Assembly: GCA_003864495.1 (NCBI GenBank) | Contig: ML133429.1 | Span: 620,001-684,000, forward strand | Length of the DNA: 64,000 nt | Direction of reading: 5' to 3' | DNA from: Nemopilema nomurai | Taxonomy: Eukaryota > Cnidaria > Scyphozoa > Rhizostomeae > Rhizostomatidae | Part shown: positions 36,301-51,300 of the stretch, one piece after another | Layout: every line of letters starts with the position of its first letter | Position numbering within the stretch: the stretch's first letter is position 1 | Made by a program: the position numbers and the translations under genes | The notes under the pieces: model-generated | The model's input: only the letters and a program-made list of their open reading frames with translations | Told to the model about the DNA's origin: nothing | Database searches by the model: none

Positions 36301-39300
36301 CCATCAATCGTTATTTAAACAGTCGTGTCGTCTATTTCTCCACTGCCTTTTAGCAATACGTTCAGTCTTCCAGTATTTCTTCTAGACCACTTGGAAACCA
36401 TAAATTCTTATGTTTACCAGTAAACTCACGCTGATTTGGCTATAGCGATGATACCCCCGGCTCTACCCTCCTGATAAGACTGCACTGCAGCATCATCAGT
36501 CGAAGGAGATCCCTTTCATCAACACTAGTACACTCTTGTCAATGATAGTTATATTTCATTTGCACCCATCCTCCTAGAAAATGGGGAGCAAGACGTTATT
36601 GGAACATTAGTTGTTTTTAGGAGTGGCAGATCAAAAAGGTGCATTCTTTTATCGTCTGCCAAAAATGGGGCATGGTCCTTCTGGCTCCCCCCGGTTCTAC
36701 GTCACTAAGTATATTTTAAATCGAATGCCTTCATAACAACAGGACATATAAAGCGGGTTACGGTGTTGGTCATCTGAAAGATCACTTTCTTTGTCATCAA
36801 CAAGATCACCATACTTCCACTAGGCGGAAAATATCGAGGCGGAAAATTTTCCTGCAATCTAATTGGCTTATTGAAATTGTCGCGGCGGAAAATGCCGACT
36901 AGCGAAAAGTAGAAAGGCATCCAACTTTTCGCGGCACGACAATTTTCCGCCTAGTGGAGATTGGGCTCAATACTTCATTTCAGTCCGAAGTGAATGGGTC
37001 CTGTGACGTCGATTACAGGCGAAAGAATTAAAAGACACCATTCCCAATTTGGTTTATGGGGATCACGAACGACTGTTATTATACCCTGAACGACTGTCAT
37101 TGATAAAATGGGACCGTGTCCGTTCTCTTTTACCTTTTGGCAGGCAATTGCCAATGCGGCAATGGTTCTTTCGTGAATTTCTTTTGAAAAACAACCCGAC
37201 TTCTAGATATTTTGACATGAAATCGCCGTATTAAAGTTAGATCTGTATCTACCAATCTGTAGATCAGTATGCAAGAAAATCCAGGCCGATCATTATGCGC
37301 CTATGCATGTTTGCAGAAAAAATAATTACGATTGAACTGCGTGCGAACGAGTGAGTAGTACGCTATGAGGTCTGGGTCACAACGCCCTGGTAACTTATTA
37401 TACTGCATTCTAGCGTCATCCTCCTATTTTTGGTATCTGCAGATACTGCCGACATAGTGGCTATGGTAGGGAGGGAGGGAGGGAGGGAGGGAGGGAGGAG
37501 CGAATCAGGCACGAGGCTTCTTCAAATCAGGCACGAGGCTGCCTCAAATCAGGCACGAGGCTGCTTCACATCAGGCACGAGGCTGCTTCAAATCAGGCAC
37601 GAGGCTGCTTCAAATCAGGCACGAGGCTGCTTCAAATCAGGCACGAGGCTGCCTCAAATCAGGCACGAGGCTGCTTCAAACCAGGCACTATTCAATGAAA
37701 GGAAATCTAATCACGAGTGATTCTCTATCTTTTCCATACATTTTGATCCATACTCGACTCGAATCCATACTGGCAGTAAGTGCCTTTCGTTAGTGTTCTT
37801 TAGCCCAGGGTTGAAACAAAGGTGTTCCTCTCGGCCATTTTTCAATATAATCGATGTTTTATACACCAATATGTACAACCAGTATTCTTGAAATATCAGA
37901 TAATTAATCCGATAATTTTCAGAACTTTTGATAAATCCTTGTTAAAAGTTTATTGGCTGTCTTTCTGATCTCGTTTTTTGGCCTGATGGTACTTATCGAC
38001 AGGAAATCTCCATGTCCCGAGAACAAAGACAATCATCATGTCTGGGATGCAGATAATAGTCCGATTAATTAGAAGAAAGTTCTTTCTACCAAAGCACATC
38101 GGAATAACCGACCAACTTAGAGTTGTCCCACGATCACTCGTATTCGTCTCTCCATTCTGGCCAGAGGTTAGTTAAAGATGGAGCAGAGACCAAATTCTTT
38201 CGCGACGATAATAAAAGTTCGTTGAAAAATAAAGATTTGTGCATTGATTAATAAACAGCCTCTTAAGCCTTAATCATGAACTGAAGTCTTCAAGCTAAAA
38301 CAGATAAATCCAAATTTCTATCGATATTTATAAGCGGAAATTGGACTTTATTATAGGAATACAGAAAGGATTTTTGTATAACCGCATTTTATGTCTTCTT
38401 CAATCCAAGGTTGCAATCTGCACTTCTTTAGACATGTATAACTTTAAACTTGCTTTAGACAAGCACATACGCTGTAGTAACCAAATGGAGTATAATTGGT
38501 AATTTACGTTGTTCATTTAAAAGTAACAGTTTCGTTTCTAGCAGAATGTGGGCAGTTCCATTAGTTTCAAAGCAATGGTGTTACCGCCCCCTATTGTCTC
38601 TACCATTTGGTACTACAAGAGTATCACACAATAAATAGTATTCTACTGAGCAAATACAAAACAGACTTTGCCTGAAAGAAACAGAGTTATTCTTCATGAG
38701 TTAGACAACAAGCATCATATTTGTGAAACTGTTGATATATGCTTATGAATTAAGCTATTCTCGAAATCAGCATTCATTTATATCACAGCTGTTGCTAAAT
38801 CAAATTAAATCTAGATTAATTGAAAACAGAGATAACATATCGTAAACAATATATATAATAACACAACTTTTATTTGCTACAGTCCTTTGATCTCAATGGT
38901 GTGAGACAACAGTTTACATTGCATGCAGGTGTCATTGTTTCACTGGCAAAGCTTTCTATTATAGAGCGCTGCATAAAATAAATCACCTTTGTATGGGAAT
39001 AATGCTGGACTCTATTTGGGCTGTTTCTCAACACACCACGTGCTTTCATTATTTCGAAACTTGAGTTCCTTTTTCGAGTCAATTGTTCCCCTCAGTCTTA
39101 ATTAAACTGAGCAAGGAGCGTAAAAAGTGGATGACCCTGCCTTGGAAATATCACTCAATTTGTCCAGCAGCTCATAGTATAGCCTGATTAAATACAGGTT
39201 CTAAGGACAATGAAGCAATATTTTTTATAAATTTGTTGCTTATTAAGAGTTGATAAAGGGCTGTCCGAGGCATGTGTATTGCAAGATGTGGTTCTTGACA

Positions 39301-42300
39301 GTTGCTCACGAATCGATAGCGCTGTCTACTGTCTGTGACGTCATGACGTAAAGACTGTCATTGTCAAAGGGGAAAAGGAAATAAGAAAAAATGAGCAAAT
39401 TTTAAGCTGTAATCTATCGCAGCTAACGTGAACATAATGTTTCTGTTTCCCAAGTTAACTACTTCGTGGTTAATATTATTCATTATTTTCGTTATTTCTG
39501 ATTATTTTATGGTTAACTTCGGCATGATTTCTTGCCGTCAGATACAGCTTCAATGTCAGTTAAAAGTCCTCGAAGCATCTTACCTCTAGTCACTCTCAGA
39601 ACCATGTTCACTCAAATGTCCCTTGTCGAAGAATTAGTAACCCTTTTTTTAATGGGCCTGCCCAAAGCCGACAACATCTTGCGAAATTAAACTTGCACAA
39701 GGGGATGGACAATGCCGAAAAATCTCCGTCTTCAAAGTTACTGTTTTTTGTCTGCTGTAGATGGCAGCCGTGAAATCCTTTTTACACAGATCAAGCAAGG
39801 CGGATTTAAGCATTGGAATTCAAATGAAGGGGACGAGTGAACTCAATAGCATTAACAATGGCTTGTACAATTTCGGATTTGGCGCACCAAACAGACAAAT
39901 GTCTGCCAGCCATGTCAAATGGATTGTCGTAGAAAAGGTTTAGTTGAATAAGAAAGGGCTTCAACTGTAGCGAACGCACAAAACACGGGCCGATTGCATC
40001 AACAGTGTGCTTCGAATCGTATGGGCTATGTGAAGCAGCAGGGTCAGATGTATTGGTCTTGATCCTCCGCACAGGCAAAGTACAGGTAACTACTGCTGTG
40101 TTTATTATAGCAGAGATCCTCGCTACCTGCTTATTAAAAGTACTGCTTAATGTTAAACAAGAGGCTACGACGGAGAAATGTCTCATGTGTATTTCAAAGG
40201 AATATTTTGATTGTCGATTTATGTGGTATTTTGCATCAGCCTAGGTATGACAGTTCCTGCTAAAAGCCAATGAACAAACGTTTTCATTTTACGTTAAATA
40301 CTGATTGAATAGTTTTAATGAATTTTACGTTGTGTCTTATTGAAATGTTATTTGTTGGTGCCATTTTGCAATTTTGGAATCATCAGTTTAAGCTTTCAGC
40401 TATGTCTGACATCTGGATGACTCCCTTTTCTCTAGATCCATCTTCCATGCTCCTACTTTTCTACCCCTTCGTTACCCCCAGTATGATCTCCCTCATGAAT
40501 CCCACCGTTTACTCAAATGAGCCAAGTATGTGCCCCTGAAAACAACCCCCCCCCCCTATCTTGGATTTTGATAAAGCGGTTGAATTATGATCTCAATTGG
40601 CTTTCTCGTTTCGTAAGACATGTCTCATTTGTCATTGATTGATCGATTGACTGATTGATTGATTGTTTAAAGATACGTGATCAAAACTAAGACGGTCAAA
40701 AGGGAGCGCTGCTTACCCAATTCGTAGTCTTGTCTCTAATTAGCGGCCACCCGCCATGTTTTTACCGATAGAAGTGACAGCCGCTTTGACACTAAAAGCC
40801 GATTGTAGAAAATATTAGACAATGCAAAAAGGCAAAAACTTGATTTATCGCTTTAAAGTGGACTAAATGCTTCTTATTGCACAGCCGACACGACTTTTAA
40901 GGTATACTTTTCAGATTTGCATGCTAGAACTTTTTTATGGTTAGATGCCCCTTAGAGCGAAGGGTAAATAATGTATGACGTATTTTATCGCAACAACTTG
41001 AAATTCGATTGGCGAGGATTATTAAACGTATCAATGTTTAAATAAAAGGAGACTCGGTCTAGTGACGTAATAGTTCGTATTTGATGGCCTTCGAGTTAAA
41101 GCCTCGGGTCAAAGATAACGGGAGCAAAAACTTAGACACCGCGTCTCTTTTAGGGGTGTTTATAAAAGGAGTAAAATCTGATTCCTTGTTCGAGAAATGT
41201 TCTACCATGAAGTATTTGTTTCTGTTGGCAACCTGCAGTGTTATTGCAATCCTCATTCATTTTAAATTCGACTCATCCAAAACCATTATTAAACAATTTT
41301 TGCTGAACGGTTATCTAAAGAAAAAGAGCTCCATACACTTTAAAACATGGGTACAGGCCTCTATAGAAAGGCAGATGCCATTATCCTGGCAAAGTGCCAT
41401 TTTCTAGAGCTTTTGTACTCGCACTCGCTCCAAAGTCTTTTACGCAGCGAGTAAGTACTTCTTTGTTCACGTGGCTACAACAAGCATGGTTTCCTGCATC
41501 AAAATGAGAAGTTATAAAGGTTGAATCTTTCTTCACGTGTGGTACCTCTATGACCACCCTAAAAAGCATGGCAAACACTTGTGGGCTCGGTTTTGGAAGA
41601 AGGCGTGCTTGTACTGTGTCACTGATATGCACTCGAAAGGTTTGCACAATAGATGTATACACTTCCGACACTTTGATCGTCTTTGCTGTTTGTTTACCCG
41701 ACGTCTAAGAAACATCCTGCCCAAACCAGACACCTCATACTCACTGTATACACTCGGTTAGTTTAGAATCGAGCAGATGCTTGTCCGAAAAGAGCCTTGG
41801 GTGTTGCCGCAACCCTCTATGACCTTGTCGCGTTTCAAATGGTTCTGTGAACCTAAAAGATGAAGTCTCTGCTACCATTTTTTGGTCCTGACTACCCTGG
41901 GTGCCAGAGCCTCAGGGAGTCAAAGGATGAAGAACGGGGAAAGGAATTGCGAAGGAGAATGGAAGAGGAAAGAGGAGGTCCTGACGGTCAAAGTCAGTTC
42001 TGACCAGACTTTTGGTCCTCCCTTTTTGTTGGCCCCCCTCTAGCCTTTGCCTACTACATCATTGCCAGTGAGGGGTGGTTTATGACTTCTCAGTGGTTGT
42101 AGTGGACTCTGGTCTTGTTGAGTTTCGTCTTGTGATTAGATCAGGGCCTCCGTTGAAGGGGGGCCGAGGGGGCCCTCACTTTTTTGTAAAACAATAGAGC
42201 TTTTTTAAACATCTTTTGTTATGATTGTTAAAATCTCTCTTGGCCCCTCCACTTTCCAACCTGCATCGGAGCCCATATAGATATTCTAGTGCTAAACGCC

Positions 42301-45300
42301 AAGCTTTCTATGGAGTAGAAATGTTCGGACATTACACCCTGTTCCGAAAAGGATCCCTTTCGACGAAAAGAAGTTTATAGTGGTGCCTTAATTATTCTCA
42401 ACATTGTCCATTATTGGTGGTAGTCTTGATTTGCTTCACGATGTACGATGACGATTAATTTGTACTATGCCCCTAGTATCAGAGATATACCTATGTTACC
42501 AGTATTGGATAATTTTTTCCCAGCCCCTTGTATGAAAGACTTACATAAATTCTCCAACCATGTGATAGGATCAGTCACACATATTAAACATGTTAAACAC
42601 TGTGTCCGTTATCAGACCTTGCAATGTGTTTAGGGGCACTAAGACCCTAAGACCCCAAGAGCCAGGTTTTTGCACCCACGAGGTTCCTGCTTACGTCTAA
42701 GATCATGTCTGGCATCAGAGGGGGTACAGTGGAGGTGGAGACAATTCTTTCCCGTTAAACTATGAGTGCCAACAATAGCAAACTGAGCAGTTTATTGAGT
42801 GACACATTTGAATGGGGATATCTTCTACCAGCAAGCACCACTTCCACTAAAAATGAGAACCCCTAAAAGAATTGAGCAATACCAATGGTACATGGTAACT
42901 CATTCGAAAATCCTCGCGATACATTTCAGTAACTGTACTTTATTTGTTAGCATGGTTTAAGGTTACATTAAGTTTCTGTCCGGAAAAATTCGAAAAATGC
43001 GCTGATACATCTGCTCAGGAACTTTCTTCTTCGACATTGCAATGCGTTATGTCTTTGAGTTTGAAGAAGCATTTGCGAAAATGGTTAGTGTCTTTTGCTT
43101 TTTACCGACGGTCAAATATTCTAAAAGCCGATTTTTGTCTTCGGCAAATATTGAGAGCAAACTTGTCTATGGTTTTGTATTTCGCGCGTTTGGCGGCCCA
43201 TATCGTGTTACAGCCGTTGGATCGAATCGCACAGGAGCGCAAATGTCGGCAAGATGTGACAAAACGTTGTCATCTATTAATAGGAGCCTCTTTTTACTCG
43301 TCTATCTTTGTGACGTGATCACACCTTCATGGTAAACTATGCCTGCAAAGTTCAAAGCAAACATTGCCAAACAATCGCGTGCATTCTTCCCGGATGTATC
43401 ATTGACTTGAGTTTCATCACGGGAAAACACGAAAATTCTCCCGTTATTTCGGCCAGAAATTCCTTGAGAAGTGTCAGCCAGTCACATCCTATGCTTCGCA
43501 TGCCCCAGTCACTTCCAAGGCAATATTTCGACGGATTTAGCGTGGCATGCAGGTATCGTAAAGCATTTACCGTCCGGGCAGCGGCAATCAAATAAAATTT
43601 TCCGGATTAACAGTAGAAAGAATCCAGTGTTGATGATTACGCTTGTTGGCGACAAGGGTGTCTTGATTTGATACAATTCTCCCTTTCATTTAGACGCCAT
43701 CACTCGAGAGGTAAACATCAACAGACAACGCAAGACAATAACATTAGGCGAAAGGTAAGTTCAAACTTTTTAAGATTTTTGGCAATTATTGGGGGTAAAT
43801 TATTGGGGGACAATTATTGGAAGACAGTTGCTGGGGGACAGTTATTGGGGGACAGTTATTGGGGGACAGTTATTGGGATGCCTTATAGTAGAGTACTCTT
43901 CTGTTAACCTTCTCTTCTCAAAATGTACGTCGAACAGGGAAAAGTTTTCAGGTCATTGCTTTATGATTAGAACAATAGTTAATCACCGGTTGCCAGACTT
44001 AAATATTGCAGAAAGAATATGGGGTTTACTGTCTAGCAGGGAGCTTTTGAGATGCCGTAAGAAAGCCGGCTTTGGCTTAGTGATATGACAAGCTGAGAAG
44101 GTTTGTCTTCGTTATTTATACACCGTCTTTTAAATTTCAATGAAACGGCAGAGAAGGCATCAAATACATCAGTGCGGGCAGAAAGGGGCATAAGGGATAA
44201 TGATTAAAATGGGGTATACAATCAGCCCCAGACACCAGACTCGATGTGACCACACCTCGTAATTCTATATGCCTGGAATAACAGAGAGCTGACAACTCTG
44301 CTCACCATGTGTGCAAGTTTGGTAATGCCAAGGACTCGAACCACAGACCCTTGCGTCCGTAGTCAGCGCCTCTAACCACCGAGCCATCTTCATGCAAGCC
44401 AGGATACCCTGTTCTATAGCCTCAAGGGCCTCTTCAAACGCTTTAAGACCTTACCAAGTATTTGCATGGTCCTCGTGAACCTGAAAGGCGAATGTGTTTG
44501 CTACTGACGATAGGGTCATGATCCTGCGCTGACTTCACATTAGACTCTTGTTCTTTCCATTTAAGTCACCAACAGCCCCTGTCCAGTCAAAGTCATTGTT
44601 TGTCAGAGTGGCCCATTTGGTCATCACCCTTCCATGGTCGCAGAAGCGAGGGGAAATGCATCAATAGTTGAATAATGAGCAAAATGCTGAAACTTTTGAG
44701 GTTTAAATGTTAGTTGACGGGGGTCGATTTCCACTGTATTAATGGTTTGAAATAACTTGGTGACAGTTCGAATCAATAATATCACATTCAATAGTCCTAT
44801 TTGTCTTTTAATGCCAAAGCTATCATCGCATTTCTGTTTCTTCGAAGATAAAATTCACTGAGCTAACCTACTGTTTGTTCTGGGTTAAGAAAAAATGCCT
44901 TGGCATTTGAAGGGAAAATTCTGTTTTTCGGCGAATCAGCGACAGAACACCCGAAGATACATGAATCACATACGAAAATTAATGTTGAATTGCTGGGTTA
45001 TGATTTAATATCTTACCATTTGCAAAATAAGCTCGGTATCTTTGAATAAGCTTTCTAAATAAGCTTTGCTAAGTCTGCCCCATTATGGTGTGATTATAGA
45101 ATGCCGGGAGGAATGTCCGGGGCGGCGTAGAAATGCCCGGAAAAGTGACAAACGATGCCTGGTGTTTAAGGTCAAAGGACAAATTCCTTTACGACAATCT
45201 TTATCGATGATCTCAGGCCCCAAGTATCCGATAAGCAAACATTTTTAAATTGAAACAGTGAAAAAAATCTTTGGTGGCGTGGGTTGAGAATTTCTTTTCG

Positions 45301-48300
45301 TTTTCTTGTTTACAAAATCAGTCAAAAAATTTCATACTGGCAGACATTAAGTTTCATCAGAATTCTAACCAATACGCAACTGTTACAAGCATAGCATAAG
45401 AGGCTTGTTTTTTATTAGTTATCATTAGGGTCTCTGTTACAATTGATATTTTGCTTCATTAGTTATCATTAGGGTTTCTGTTACAATTGATATTCTTTTT
45501 GCTTGGACAGTATGGCATAATTGAATCAGTAAAGAACTATTTACATTCAATTGAGCACCGGATAAGGCGAAACGGACACCGCCTCCGCGAAGCATCGTAG
45601 TCACTCTTTCAATAAAACCGCGCACAGAAGACCTGTTTACCTCTAGAAACACCGCATGCGCGCCACCCCAGTTACACCTTGCTCAAGATCCGCTCGCAAA
45701 ATTCGAATGTCTGTGATAAACATATGTCCTCAATGCGTGACGTCATTATGGCAGGGTGGCGTTGGTGATCCGGGGGTCAGAGGTGCCATGCTCCCCCACT
45801 TTTTGGCATACCATACAGTAGTGCCCCTGTGAAACCTCGTAAAAATAAATAAAAGGGAATTGTCAGGTGCCTCCTTTTATTTGCCCCCTCCCACCTTTAC
45901 ATGTTTCTATGCCCAATTTCTACCGAATTGCTTTTGGATATGAAGTCTATGGATATGAGAAGGAGTTATTTATTCCTGCCAAGCGCCCCATTTCACTACT
46001 GTTACCAAATTAACAACGGCAGGTCAGGCCTTTAATTGAAAATATATTGCCTATGCGAGTCTTTTAAACTTTTCAAACTTGGTTGGTTAACAACATTGTC
46101 GACTAAATAGGAGCATTCCGAACTTAATAACCCAAATCTCGCGCTAAAAATTACCGATCATCTTTGCCGCATTTTTCAAAATTTTTCGAGAGCCCCCTTT
46201 GGGAAATCTTCTTATGCTTAGCTCCTCCTCCACTATAATCGAGTGCTACAAATACAAAAAGCCCTCAAGACATGAACATTAACCAATTTATAATCATGAT
46301 CATAACTTTAGTTTCATTTTCGCATTACTTTTAATTTCTACGCGTTTCTCACTTAATAAATTTGTTCTAGAAAATTTGCGTTTCTTCCAAAACTGTTGTA
46401 CGTACTCGAGAACCTACGTCGAAACATAAACATTATTCAAGATACGGAAATCCTTCCTCTTTTCTCTACTCAACTTGTTACCGAGGATTGAGAGCCGTGG
46501 AGGCATTCATTGTGTCGTGCCAGAAAAGGCTTGCCAAGTTTAACCAAACATGTTTTTTGCTTACAATCAAAGCTAGCCTCTGTTTGTTTTCCTGTTTCAT
46601 GTGTTTTTGCACGATTTGAGCTGCCATGATAGTTCCTGGATTAACCTGTCGCGAGACGAGCTTTCTCTGCAAAATCTTTCGCAATGCTGAACTTTATCGA
46701 ATCACTGTATGTATTTGCAGACCACATCTAATCCTTTTGTAACAACGTATTACAAGAGCCTCAGTTTGTAAACTTTCTAAAGCCAAACATAATTTCTTGG
46801 GGCTATGCCAGATTCTGTGTTAACTATGAATTAAGAACCGCCCTCTAGATATATCCTTTCTGTGAAACCGACCAAGAATTTAACGGGTGTCGAAACTGGT
46901 AGGAAAACATCAGAGAGAGTTTTTTGCCCCCCTTGTTTTTGAAAATCGACTTATGCAGTTTGTCTAGCTTCGTCGAGACAACTCTTTTTCGAGGGATCTG
47001 GGTCGAGTGAGTTGCGTAGATATTATCGTAGGGTTAGTGGTAAATTGCATCAATCTTTGAAAAGCCATTTCGGGCTTCTCAATTGTACATTTTGAACAAT
47101 GCTTGCCAAATTTATTGGAACACAAACAACAAAACCTTGATTTGCGAACATTCATCATCTTATCCTCTTCGAACAATGTTGTCCTGCTGCTAAACGAAGC
47201 GTTATTTTCGTGCCCAACTCCCCCCAGACTAACCGGAAGTTATATTTTGCTACCAACATTGTTTTAGGGGGGAGGAAGGGGATTAACAGCAATTGGTGCG
47301 TCAAATGAATGAAAAAAAGGAGAAAATACTAAGGTGTTCCAAGGACTTCTTTACAGGCATTGTAGCTTGGTTTAGAGATATCTAAAGGGAAGTTGAACAA
47401 TCCATGTAGCGAATATTTGGGTCTGGCGCTCAGATAAGAGCCCGCTTGATGACCTTCAAGCCAAGATAAGACTTCAAAATATGATGAAACGAGAAAATTG
47501 TTTGTTGTTGTTTCCTGTAAAGACAGCTAGAGACAGCCCGCTTACATTTTGTTGGTGCAATCTGAATCAGACCGAATTAAATCTTTTACAATGAAGTTAT
47601 CCTCGTAGCTTTCCCATAACCTTTTGAATTAAACCTCTGCAGCTTGTAAAGAGGAGGAACTTAAATTATTTTTATTAAATTGATTAAATCGAATAACTGG
47701 GACTGCCAACATTTGAATGGGCAAATTTCGCAGCGTAACCACTGCTTTGTAGAACAAGCGTGCAACGGATATTACCAGTAAGATAGATATATTAATTATT
47801 TTCAAAGCTGGAGATTTGGAAGATCTGCGGATAAACAGACAAGTATGAGTCTTACGTGTAAAATGCCTGCTATAAACAACAAATTCGAAGAAGCACATTC
47901 AGCTTGCGACTGACTTCGAGACATTTGCGACAGGGCGCTGTTTCGTGATGTTTTAAGGGTGAATTCACCGTAACCCTTATTCCCCATTTTAAAATGGTCT
48001 TTGAATAGTTGAGCATGGAGAATTGGAAACTCGTTGGCAACTGGGATGGGGAGTTTGTCTCCTTCAACCCTTCTAGCAATTGTCCTTGTTTGAGTTCTAG
48101 TTTCAAGAACAACCTTTTAATGCTAAGATAAGTAATAACCATTTAGAAACCTGTACCAAAGGTTATTTGATTTGTAGTTCACTATATTGTTCAAGATAGG
48201 TAGTTCACCGTTCATTAATTTTTTTAGTAACAGACGCAGATATCATTTTTATCGTTGCCAACACTACAAAGAGTCGTAAAGGCATCCTGTTTGGTGCAAC

Positions 48301-51300
48301 TTGCCTTGCCTCCTCTTACGGCTTTTAGACATAAAGGGTTTTGTTAAAAGTCTTCTATCCTTTATATCATATTCGGATATCACTGTGTCGAGGGAATGAT
48401 TCTCAATTCCGAACGAGTTTTGTTTTCTTTGTGCCTGAAAATTATGGTGTGGTCAAACTGTCTTCAAGCTGTTTTTCTTTTAGTTTTTTAGCTATTCCTT
48501 TGAACGCCATTTGCTCTAACAAATTGTTTCCTATTAGAATTTGATTCAATTGAACCATACATTCCAGCGTTGCGCAGTGCTAAATTCTTGTGAATTCCCT
48601 TTCATGTCTGCCAGCTAAAAAGCTATGGTGATGAGTATCTCCCTTAGAAGTTTACAATGCATTTTCTAGCTAACCGATCATAAATTTTCATCAACCTGAT
48701 CAAATTAAAGGTTTGCGTCGGTTTGCGTGACACAAGTTCAAAAATTTGCTGTCGTTTCGGTTGTTTCATTACGAATGCCAGACGCGTCCCTTTCAATAGT
48801 TTGTCGGCAAGATGTATCATCGTTGGTTGAATCACATGTACACGAAGCTTCAAGATTTATATTGCACACAGGTGTTATCTAATCTGAAAACAAATTCCAT
48901 CAGTACCTTCCCCGTTTTCAAAATAGTATGTTATCTACAATCTCTGCCAAAAGTCTTGGAACACTTGCTCTAACTTACGCATCACGCAAGTTGCGAAATC
49001 CCCTCGCCCCGCCAACAATGTTGTGTAGCGCAAAAATGAATAACGTTAAAAACAAAAGTGAAGTATTCTCATGTACCTATGGTCTTCCTCTAAAGATGCA
49101 ACATTGTTTAAGGGGGCAAGGGAGTTGCAGCTATCAACGAGAGATGGGAATAGAACGGGGGTCGCAAAATCACAAAAATCTCACGGTGCTCCAACTACTT
49201 TTAGCAGAGATTGTATCTTAAGATTTTGAAGCCATCAACTTAGGACTCGACCATGTCATAAAAGCACGAATCGTAAACAGATGAGGTAAGCTCTACGTTG
49301 ATTGGTGCAGATCTGTGTTGGCTTTGACCATGTTAATTGACATAAACATCCCGGACATACATGACATGAATTAATGATGACCCTTTCCAAATAGACTTTG
49401 AGCTGATTTGATTCGTAATATGCTCTAGTTGGTTATTACGTAACCTAAGTTTGTAAACAGATTCCAGTGGCTTTGCTATTCAAAGTGACCTTGTGTGTGA
49501 ATGCGTAATAAACAGAAGACCAAAGTTGACAGTTCTGTCTCGATGCTACCGTCTACCACTAAATAAATGCACTACTTTAATTGTCTGTAGCTCTTCTTTT
49601 GACAGTGAACAGTGCCCAGGCTTCTGCAATAACCCACCAATCTACTGCACTAACTACTGCAATAACCTACTGCAATAACCAATCAAACTACTGCAATAAC
49701 CCACCAATCAAATGTCCTCAAACCATGCCCTGGTCGTATTCTTTGGCATTTATCTTTTTGTTTGCCCTACGCATTTCAAGATCAGATTGATAGCAGTATC
49801 AGTTAGATATCATAGTATTTTGGAGCTGTTTGCTGATAACGGAATTGAAGTCTTTGCCTAGATATGGTCGTATTCTTTAAACTACTGAATATCACATACA
49901 CCCTTTAAACTCCCAAATCCAGGCAGTTTGGGGGCACGGGCCCTGAATTCTCTACTGCTATCGCGGATACTCCTTATAATGCCTTCTTCAAGGCCACGAA
50001 TTTAGGATTTGATTAACAGAACCATGTACAGTATAAACATCCTCTCAGGACAATATAATTCAAGCACTTGAACATTTCCAAAAAGGCAACTATACTCAAT
50101 GGAAATTGTAACTTTTCCATAGTCTTTTTTTACTATAAGTTATCTCACTTTTCACCCACAGCCGTAAAAACACTTTGTTATCTAAGATCTGAGTTGATTA
50201 ACTGCTTTCTAGGTAAGATCTTTGGGTTGGCTTACCCCTTTTGAAAGCGAGCAATCTCATTCTTGTTTTGTAAGTATGTGCTAGGAACGTTGATGGACAT
50301 GTGTAATAAAATGACCTTCTTCAAAACAGATGTGTGTGTGTACACAGGCTGTTGGATGCAAAAAATATCCTCGTCTCTCGAGTTACATTTGGATACACTA
50401 CCCATAATCATGAGGCAAAAGGGCTTGTCACCTCTTTATGAAACTTCATCACAGATGAATGCAGATTTATTTTTAAGCTTTAATAGGCTCCTGGATATTT
50501 TCATTTAATCTTTGTAAAAATCTCATTGAGTTGCTTTTTATTGCAGTTGCACATTTTGGTAAATATTTCATTGCATGACTTTTGAATTCGTATGTATATG
50601 CCTGCATGCAGTTACTGTAATGGGCTAAGGGCTCCTTGCAATTCATGATAGGCTAATTAGTACCGTCGCGACGTCGATGGCAATAGAATTAATTCACAAT
50701 TAAATAGTTCTTTGCACGAGGATTTTCCTCTCTTCAGAATTACTGATCGCCAATCGATTACAATTGCGAGATCTAAAGGAATTCTCTACAACAGGAGTGT
50801 TTTGAACACGTCAGAAGCAGATGGTGTCTTGTATGCTATCATGCAAGCACTCAACATCAGGTAGAGATTCGGTAATGCAGATTCAAATCATCATAATCAT
50901 CTTTTAATAACCCGTTCAGCAGTTAGAAATTGTAAACAAAAATAGCCCCGAGGTATACAGTTCACTGCAAGACAAGATTTTGAATGGGGCATTATTAAGA
51001 TTTTGTTGTTTCATGGGACTGAATTCTCCTGTTCACAAGTAGATAAGGTACAGTGACAAGAACAAACTTTCTAGCAATAATTGAAGCACAGTTTTCCAGT
51101 GAAAACCACTTCAGGATTACAATAACCTATGCTCTCTTTTCCCTTGGGTATCAATATTTGAATGCTGTTTTTTCTTTTATTTTTGTGAATTATCTAGTTT
51201 TTCTTTACAACTCAACATTAAAGTTAACTTCGCTTTACTTTACTTATGACTTTACAAGTGAAATTTCAATCGATAACTTAGAGACAAAATGACCAGGCAT

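Larger units (their letters stand above)
34931..43693. other. Gene-poor stretch with MITE-like and simple repeats
   Basis: Besides the separately listed repeats there is no recognisable gene. Overlapping open frames on both strands at 39761-40244, 41081-41761 and 42944-43595 coincide with higher local G+C and show no known motif. A short (GATT)n run lies near 40640 and a run of ten C near 40545. Confidence 0.5.

Noticed and set aside
37503..37678. CRISPR-like array
   Set aside because: Units are directly adjacent with no unique spacers, in an animal genome; it is a minisatellite.
37430..37720. 96-codon repeat protein frame
   Set aside because: Made by the GGGA run and the 22-bp minisatellite; its 22-residue period is forced by the DNA repeat.
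39806..40186. 126-codon minus-strand frame
   Set aside because: No recognised motif, overlaps open + strand frames, and frames of this length are expected about once by chance in this much DNA.
43957..44085. Short frame with LPDLNIAERIWGLL, reminiscent of the PDLNPIE..W motif of Tc1/mariner transposases
   Set aside because: Only one short motif matches, the upstream sequence is minisatellite, and no other transposase motif is present.
44325..44390. Functional tRNA gene on the minus strand
   Set aside because: A and B boxes are present, but the anticodon arm does not pair.
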